The notes below the pieces were generated by a model. It was not told the origin of the DNA. It searched no databases and saw nothing but the letters and a program-made list of their open reading frames with translations. A stretch of DNA of 46,141 nucleotides from Candidatus Avisuccinivibrio pullicola (GTDB lineage Bacteria; Pseudomonadota; Gammaproteobacteria; Enterobacterales; Succinivibrionaceae), in assembly GCA_018713485.1 (NCBI GenBank), contig DVOQ01000030.1, positions 1-46,141 of the forward strand. Reading direction: 5' to 3'. Shown one piece after another: positions 42,140 to 46,141 of the stretch. The first letter of the stretch is position 1; every line of letters begins with the position of its first letter. The translations under genes and the position numbers were made by a program.

Positions 42140-42880
42140 ATGAACGAGATTTATCTTGGGGTCAATATTGATCACGTGGCGACCATCCGCAATGCGCGCG
42201 GTGCCAGCTACCCCGACCCGGTGTTAGCCGCTGCACTGGCCGAACAGGCCGGAGCGGACGGTATTACCACGCATTTAAGAGAAGATCGCCGTCACATCAC
42301 CGATCGTGACGTGCGCATCATCCGTGAGACGGTGCAGACTAAGTTAAACCTGGAGATGGCCGTCACCGACGACATTCTCGGTATCGCCGTGGCCTTAGCG
42401 CCGCAGGCGGCCTGCTTCGTTCCTGAAAGACGTCAGGAAGTCACCACCGAAGGCGGTTTAAACGTGGTGGGCGACTCCGTCAAGATCGGTAAGGCCATTG
42501 AGCTTTTAGCCACGCAGGGCACGCAGGTTTCCTTATTCATCGATCCCGTAAAAGAGCAGATTGACGCGGCTGTGGCCGTGGGAGCCCCTTACGTGGAATT
42601 CCACACCGGAGCCTATGCTAACGCGCAGAATCTCAAAGCCATGGGCGAAGAACTCACGCGTCTTAAGGAAATGGCCGCCTATGCCTCCGCTAAAGGACTG
42701 CACGTCAATTCAGGCCATGGACTTAACTATCAGAACGTAGCCGCCATCGCCGCCATTCCTGAAATGGAAGAGCTCAATATCGGACACAGTATTATCGCCC
42801 GCGCCGTCTTCACCGGTTTAGAGGAAGCGGTACGCGAAATGAAGCGCATCATGCGCGAGGCCCGTCATTCACAGAAGTAG
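42140..42880 (+). CDS. pdxJ: Pyridoxine 5'-phosphate synthase
   Basis: Condenses 1-deoxy-D-xylulose 5-phosphate with 3-amino-2-oxopropyl phosphate to form the vitamin B6 ring. The 246 residues match. [16 protein letters not shown] (6-21) holds active-site residues, [10 protein letters not shown] lies near 44, [15 protein letters not shown] near 94 and [10 protein letters not shown] near 190. It is the first of two genes, with ribB 12 bases downstream. Confidence 0.96.
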   Translation: MNEIYLGVNIDHVATIRNARGASYPDPVLAAALAEQAGADGITTHLREDRRHITDRDVRIIRETVQTKLNLEMAVTDDILGIAVALAPQAACFVPERRQEVTTEGGLNVVGDSVKIGKAIELLATQGTQVSLFIDPVKEQIDAAVAVGAPYVEFHTGAYANAQNLKAMGEELTRLKEMAAYASAKGLHVNSGHGLNYQNVAAIAAIPEMEELNIGHSIIARAVFTGLEEAVREMKRIMREARHSQK

Positions 42881-42892
42881 GAAATTTTTAAC

Positions 42893-43543
42893 ATGACTCA
42901 AAAGAACCTCCTGGAATCTTTCGGCACCACCTCTGAGGCCCGCGTTGAAGCTGCTCTGGCAGATCTGCGCAAGGGCAAGGGTGTTCTCGTAGTGGACAAT
43001 GAAAACCGCGAGAATGAGGGCGATCTCATTTTCGCCGGCGAGACCATGACCCGTGATCAGATGGCCTTAACCATCCGTGAATGCTCGGGCATTGTCTGCG
43101 TCTGCATTGAGGAAGAAAAGGCTAAAGCCCTTGAGCTGCCCATGATGGTTCCCCATAACACCTCCACTTACGGCACGGCTTTCACCATTTCCGTGGATGC
43201 CGCCGAAGGCGTGACCACCGGAGTCTCCGCCTCCGATCGCCTCGCTGCCGTGAAGGCCATCTGCAACGATGACGCAAAACCTTCCGACTTAGTGCACCCC
43301 GGTCACATGTTCCCGCTGGTGGCCCGCAAGGGCGGAGTGCTGACCCGTGACGGTCACACCGAGGCTTCCGTGGACTTAGCCCGCATGGCCGGCTTCAAGC
43401 CCGTGGGTATCTTATGCGAGTTATGTGCCCCCGACGGGGAGATGGCGAAGTTACCGCGCGTCTGCGCCTTTGCCATGCTGCACGACATGACCGTGCTCTC
43501 CATTGAGGACATCATCACCTACCGTAAGGCTAAAGGTATTTAA
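42893..43543 (+). CDS. ribB: 3,4-dihydroxy-2-butanone 4-phosphate synthase
   Basis: Forms the four-carbon unit of riboflavin from ribulose 5-phosphate. The 216 residues match the stand-alone enzyme (no GTP cyclohydrolase II domain). [14 protein letters not shown] (38-51) is the acidic active loop, TAFTISVDA lies near 97 and [16 protein letters not shown] near 150. In E. coli the gene has an FMN riboswitch; here there is no room, since it follows pdxJ by 12 bases. Control is therefore probably shared with pdxJ. Confidence 0.96.
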   Translation: MTQKNLLESFGTTSEARVEAALADLRKGKGVLVVDNENRENEGDLIFAGETMTRDQMALTIRECSGIVCVCIEEEKAKALELPMMVPHNTSTYGTAFTISVDAAEGVTTGVSASDRLAAVKAICNDDAKPSDLVHPGHMFPLVARKGGVLTRDGHTEASVDLARMAGFKPVGILCELCAPDGEMAKLPRVCAFAMLHDMTVLSIEDIITYRKAKGI

Positions 43544-43581
43544 GGAAACTTGCTCCTTAACTTACCTGAGGTAGCCTTGTT

Positions 43582-44397
43582 ATGACAGACACGGTGACTC
43601 GTTTAGGTTACAGGCGCGTGGGCGATCCTCAGGGTCGTCCCCTGGCGCTCGTGCATGGCTGGGGCTGCGACTCCCGCTTTTTAATGCCGGTGGCCGCGAT
43701 GTTCCCCGAACGTGACGTCTATCTCTGTGATCTGCCAGGCTATGGCAGCAGCCGCCATTTAAGTGCCCTCGCCCCTTCCGTAGCCGAGGGAGCTCAGGCA
43801 TTCCTGAATACCCTGCCCCCGCACTGCGATGTCATCGCCTGGTCGATGGGGGCGCATTACGCCATCCTGGCCGCATCGCTGCCCGGCTCCACGCTGCGCA
43901 CCCTGGTAACGATTTGTTCCTCGGCCCGTTTCCCAAGCGATCCGAACTGGCCCGGCATGAGCTCCGATCTCATCCTGAAGTGCCAGCACATGCTGACCCC
44001 GTACCGGGCGGGACGGCTGCTGCGCTTTTTCATCAAGTATCAGATCGCCGCCAATTCCAATCAGCACCACGAGATGGACTTCATGAACCGTCTGCTTGAT
44101 GAAAGCGAACTGCCTGATTTTCAGGTGCTCATGGACGGCATCAACAGCATGACTTACTCGGACGTGCGCGAAAACCTCAAGCACCTTAACATTCCCTGCC
44201 TGTTCCTCTTCGGGGGCAAGGATGTGTTAGTTCCCGCCGCCTTAAGCCGTACTCCTGCCTATCAGGGCAATACCTTAAGTTCCACCTACGTCTTTCCCGA
44301 CAGCGCCCACGTCCCCTATCTCACGGAACCCCGTGATTTTGAGGCACAGATCCGCGCTTTTTATGATCACGTCGACACTTTTTTAACCTCGGGCTGA
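43582..44397 (+). CDS. bioH: Alpha/beta hydrolase, BioH-like pimeloyl-ACP methyl ester esterase
   Basis: BioH removes the methyl group from pimeloyl-ACP methyl ester in biotin synthesis. The 271 residues carry the full triad: Ser in AWSMGA near residue 88, Asp in GGKDVLVP near 214 and His in SAHVPYL near 240. HGWGCDSRF near 26 and DLPGYGSS near 53 follow the BioH pattern. The nucleophile elbow has Ala in place of the first Gly (A-x-S-x-G). Other esterases of the fold cannot be excluded, but HGWG plus SAHVPYLTEP resembles BioH. No other biotin genes are in the window. Confidence 0.78.
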   Translation: MTDTVTRLGYRRVGDPQGRPLALVHGWGCDSRFLMPVAAMFPERDVYLCDLPGYGSSRHLSALAPSVAEGAQAFLNTLPPHCDVIAWSMGAHYAILAASLPGSTLRTLVTICSSARFPSDPNWPGMSSDLILKCQHMLTPYRAGRLLRFFIKYQIAANSNQHHEMDFMNRLLDESELPDFQVLMDGINSMTYSDVRENLKHLNIPCLFLFGGKDVLVPAALSRTPAYQGNTLSSTYVFPDSAHVPYLTEPRDFEAQIRAFYDHVDTFLTSG

Positions 44398-44474
44398 AAA
44401 AAGTCTCAAGTCGCCCTCTTTAGCTCCGTTAACTAGATACGGGTTAAAAGACACTTAAGTTTTCAGGGATCACT

Positions 44475-45125
44475 ATGGAGATAGCCAGCGCCTTCGCAGC
44501 CGCCATTGCTCCGCCGCCCTTTCAGTTAGGGACGGAAGAGGCGCGCCGTGACACTTTAGCGCGCGAGCAGATCCCCGCCCCCAATCCCGGTAATGCCTCG
44601 GCAGCAAGCGGCAAGGCCGCCAACGGACAGACCGGCTCCACGTCCGGAGCTAACTCCCAGTTAGCGGCTGAAAGTGACGGTATCACTCAGGCAAGAACCG
44701 CCTTACGCCGCCAGAATGAGGCACCCACCGGACGCCTTGAACCACGCCCCTATTCAGGACGCCATCAGGGACAGAGGGATAACGCCACCGTACCGCAACA
44801 GAATACTGCCTTAACGGCACAGACTCCGGCTCAGCAGGCACAGAGCGCGCAGTCCACGGCGACGGCGCAGTTGCTAAGTGGCGCTTCCGCGGCGGCGCAA
44901 AGCGCCATCAGTGCCGTGGCCTCGGTTAATGTGGGGCAGAGTCAGGCCACGGGAGAAGCCCGCGCTAAATCCGACACCGGACGCAAAAGCGGGGCGCGGT
45001 TTCTGGAAGGAAAAGACAGCGGGATAAGCGAGAGCATGCAAAAGCGCAACCGTGCCATTGCCGCCCGCTATAATCTAAGCGCCGCCACCTCAACCCTGGG
45101 ACAGCGTTTCTCGACGGTAGCCTGA
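44475..45125 (+). CDS. Low-complexity Ala/Gln/Ser-rich protein of unknown function
   Basis: A 216-residue protein with no signal peptide or membrane helix. The N-terminal segment GTEEARRDTLAREQIPAP (19-36) resembles the ARRDNQLRE-x-IP opening of the putative metalloprotease CJM1_0395/SprA-related family, but the protease part is missing. Residues 35-165 are disordered and rich in Ala, Gln, Ser and Thr. The C-terminus, MQKRNRAIAARYN, then a short tail, looks ordered and could be a helix. It may be a short, protease-less relative or a separate small family. It abuts greB tail to tail. Confidence 0.7.
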   Translation: MEIASAFAAAIAPPPFQLGTEEARRDTLAREQIPAPNPGNASAASGKAANGQTGSTSGANSQLAAESDGITQARTALRRQNEAPTGRLEPRPYSGRHQGQRDNATVPQQNTALTAQTPAQQAQSAQSTATAQLLSGASAAAQSAISAVASVNVGQSQATGEARAKSDTGRKSGARFLEGKDSGISESMQKRNRAIAARYNLSAATSTLGQRFSTVA

Positions 45126-45146
45126 TTAACCCATCAGGCTCTTTAA
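45119..45146 (+). terminator. Hairpin overlapping the stop codons of two convergent genes
   Basis: AGCCTGAT and ATCAGGCT (8 bp, loop TAACCC) span the TGA of the low-complexity gene and the adjacent stop of greB on the other strand. CTTTAAAT follows on the plus strand, a weak T-tract, so termination is likelier for the plus-strand gene. Confidence 0.6.
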
Positions 45147-45740
45147 ATATTCCTGCTCAATCTTCTTGGGATCCTCGCCGGCCGTGCTTTCCACGTCATG
45201 GGCGATATCCGCGTCATCCACCTCTACGTCAAAGGTATGCATGGGTTCTTCAGTAAACCAAGCGGGCTTTTTGTAGGCGATACGGTTAACGTACCAGATG
45301 CGCTGCCCTTTGGGAGTCCTGACCACGGCATCGTCGCCCTCGCTCTTGCCAAGGAGGGCACGGGCCATGGGAGCGTCAATGGAAATACAGTTGGAGCGGC
45401 CAAAAATCTCGTCCCCGCCCACGATCTTTAGCTGCAATAGAGAACCGTCATCGTCCGCCTCGATTTCCACGTAGGCACCGAAGAAAACCCGGCCTTCCTG
45501 CTGCGGGTTATATTCCACCACCTGCAGCTTGTTAAGGCAGGAGCGTAAATAGCGGATACGCCTGTCGATCTGCGCTAAAAGGCGTTTGTTGTACTGATAA
45601 TCAGCGTTCTCCGAGCGATCGCCTAAGCTTGCCGCCCATGACACCTTCTGCGTCACCTCGGGGCGTTTGGTAAGCCACAGAAAATCCAGTTCCTCATGTA
45701 ATGCGTCATAACCCTCGCGGGTGATATAGGGTTTACCCAT
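45126..45740 (-). CDS. greB: Transcription elongation factor GreB
   Basis: Enters the secondary channel of backtracked RNA polymerase and triggers transcript cleavage. Of 204 residues, the N-terminal coiled coil includes YITREGYDALHEEL and SLGDRSENADYQYNKR (39-54), with the tip acidic residues D and E. The C-terminal FKBP-like domain follows, with VFFGAYVEIEAD near 85 and GQRIWYVNRIAYKKP near 144. E. coli GreB ends there at about 158 residues; this protein has about 45 more, acidic and then Lys/Glu-rich. An AAGGAG site precedes the ATG. Confidence 0.93.
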   Translation of the reverse strand: MGKPYITREGYDALHEELDFLWLTKRPEVTQKVSWAASLGDRSENADYQYNKRLLAQIDRRIRYLRSCLNKLQVVEYNPQQEGRVFFGAYVEIEADDDGSLLQLKIVGGDEIFGRSNCISIDAPMARALLGKSEGDDAVVRTPKGQRIWYVNRIAYKKPAWFTEEPMHTFDVEVDDADIAHDVESTAGEDPKKIEQEYLKSLMG

Positions 45741-45835
45741 CTAAAGCTCCTTAACCGCTTCAGCTCTCTGCTTTACTCATTACGCAAGGTCACATCATAC
45801 TCCGAGTTAAGTCAAAGACACGCTGTGCAGAGAGC

Positions 45836-45870
45836 AAAAAGAAGAGCGGCTCCCTGAGGAGACCGCTCTT
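45836..45870 (-). terminator. Terminator of the iolB transcript
   Basis: On the minus strand AAGAGCGG-T-CTCC and GGAG-C-CGCTCTT pair around TCAG and are followed by CTTTTT, 30 bases after the iolB stop. Confidence 0.88.
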
Positions 45871-45898
45871 TGCACCATGCAGGTTTAGGACCTGGTCC

Positions 45899-46141
45899 TT
45901 AGGAATTGGCGTAGGCAGGATCGAGCACCGCCAGATCATAGCGGCGGCTCGTCGGACGGAAGGCCGCCAGGGCCCAGAAGTAGGCGTTGCGTCCCGCCGG
46001 CGTCGACGACGTCGGGTGGTAGCCGTACGGCGCAATCACCACCGTGCCGTCCTTCACCGTGTGCACCACCGCGTCGTCGAAGCGTCCGCTCTCCAGATAC
46101 GAGTAGTGCATGCCGATGCACGGCGTCTTCTCATCCTTGTC
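45899..46141 (-). CDS. iolB: 5-deoxy-glucuronate isomerase, C-terminal part
   Basis: IolB converts 5-deoxy-glucuronate to 5-dehydro-2-deoxy-gluconate in myo-inositol breakdown. Only the last 80 residues are in the window; the family is about 270 long. YLESGRFDDAVVHTVKDGTV, then PYGYHPTSSTPAGR and the final RRYDL...DPAY match the C-terminal cupin of IolB, with the conserved GYHP His. Codons ending in CG (ACG, TCG, GCG) are much more frequent than in neighbouring genes, which may indicate a separate origin. The rest of an inositol operon is expected beyond the right edge. Confidence 0.82.
   Translation of the reverse strand, partial: DKDEKTPCIGMHYSYLESGRFDDAVVHTVKDGTVVIAPYGYHPTSSTPAGRNAYFWALAAFRPTSRRYDLAVLDPAYANS

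Noticed and set aside
42881-42892. FMN riboswitch before ribB
   Set aside because: Only 12 bases separate pdxJ and ribB, so there is no room for the RFN element found in E. coli, and no such sequence is seen inside pdxJ.
1-46141. CRISPR array, prophage or defence island
   Set aside because: No regularly spaced direct repeats, phage structural genes or recognised defence genes were found. The only mobile element seen with confidence is the group II intron.

Overview
This window looks like a chromosome segment of a Gammaproteobacterium. It contains the blocks known from Enterobacterales and relatives: waaF/waaA with coaD, mutM, rpmG and rpmB; coaBC-dut; nudE next to hslR-hslO; argF-argG-argH; pdxJ, ribB and greB. 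The base composition is moderately GC-rich, with heavy use of TTA and CTT leucine codons. Together with TRAP-fed sugar-acid catabolism this fits a gut-associated anaerobe such as a member of the Succinivibrionaceae. That family assignment is an inference; no rRNA gene is present to settle it.

Positions 1-10000 are mainly envelope genes. They encode heptosyltransferase II (waaF), Kdo transferase (waaA), a minus-strand operon (a LapC/YejM-type inner-membrane regulator, a polytopic GT-C-like protein, Kdo kinase kdkA and an arginase-family hydrolase), an OpsX-type heptosyltransferase and coaD. A single Kdo transferase together with a Kdo kinase and an OpsX-like enzyme suggests an inner core built on one phosphorylated Kdo, as in Haemophilus. 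Positions 10000-13900 hold mutM-rpmG-rpmB on the minus strand, interspersed with three small exported or envelope proteins. One of these, a BamE/SmpA-like protein, lacks a recognisable start and signal peptide.

Positions 13900-22200 hold the most distinctive locus. It is an eight-gene minus-strand operon, otnK-otnC-otnI-(Asp/Glu racemase family)-dctP-dctQ-dctM-BKACE, with a divergent DeoR-family regulator. The kinase, aldolase-type decarboxylase and isomerase form the 3-oxo-tetronate route to dihydroxyacetone phosphate. The TRAP transporter would import the acid. No tetronate dehydrogenase is present, and a racemase-like enzyme and a beta-keto acid cleavage enzyme (BKACE) are added. The divergent promoter region has a CRP-like site and DeoR-type half-sites. 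This locus and sbcD-sbcC lie between rpmB and coaBC, which are close neighbours in Escherichia coli.

Positions 22200-32800 hold sbcD-sbcC, coaBC-dut, a WYL-domain regulator preceded by a potentially three-way-junction leader RNA, and a LysR regulator followed by a YeiH-family transporter. Positions 32793-34699 are a complete-looking group II intron with its reverse transcriptase. It is inserted directly after the T-tract of the argH terminator, a placement typical of class C introns.

Positions 34700-46141 hold argFGH (minus), nudE (minus), hslR-hslO plus an Fsr-like MFS pump, pdxJ-ribB, a BioH-like hydrolase, a low-complexity protein of unknown function, greB with a long C-terminal extension, and the 3' end of iolB at the right edge. 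I saw no tRNA, rRNA, CRISPR array or prophage module.
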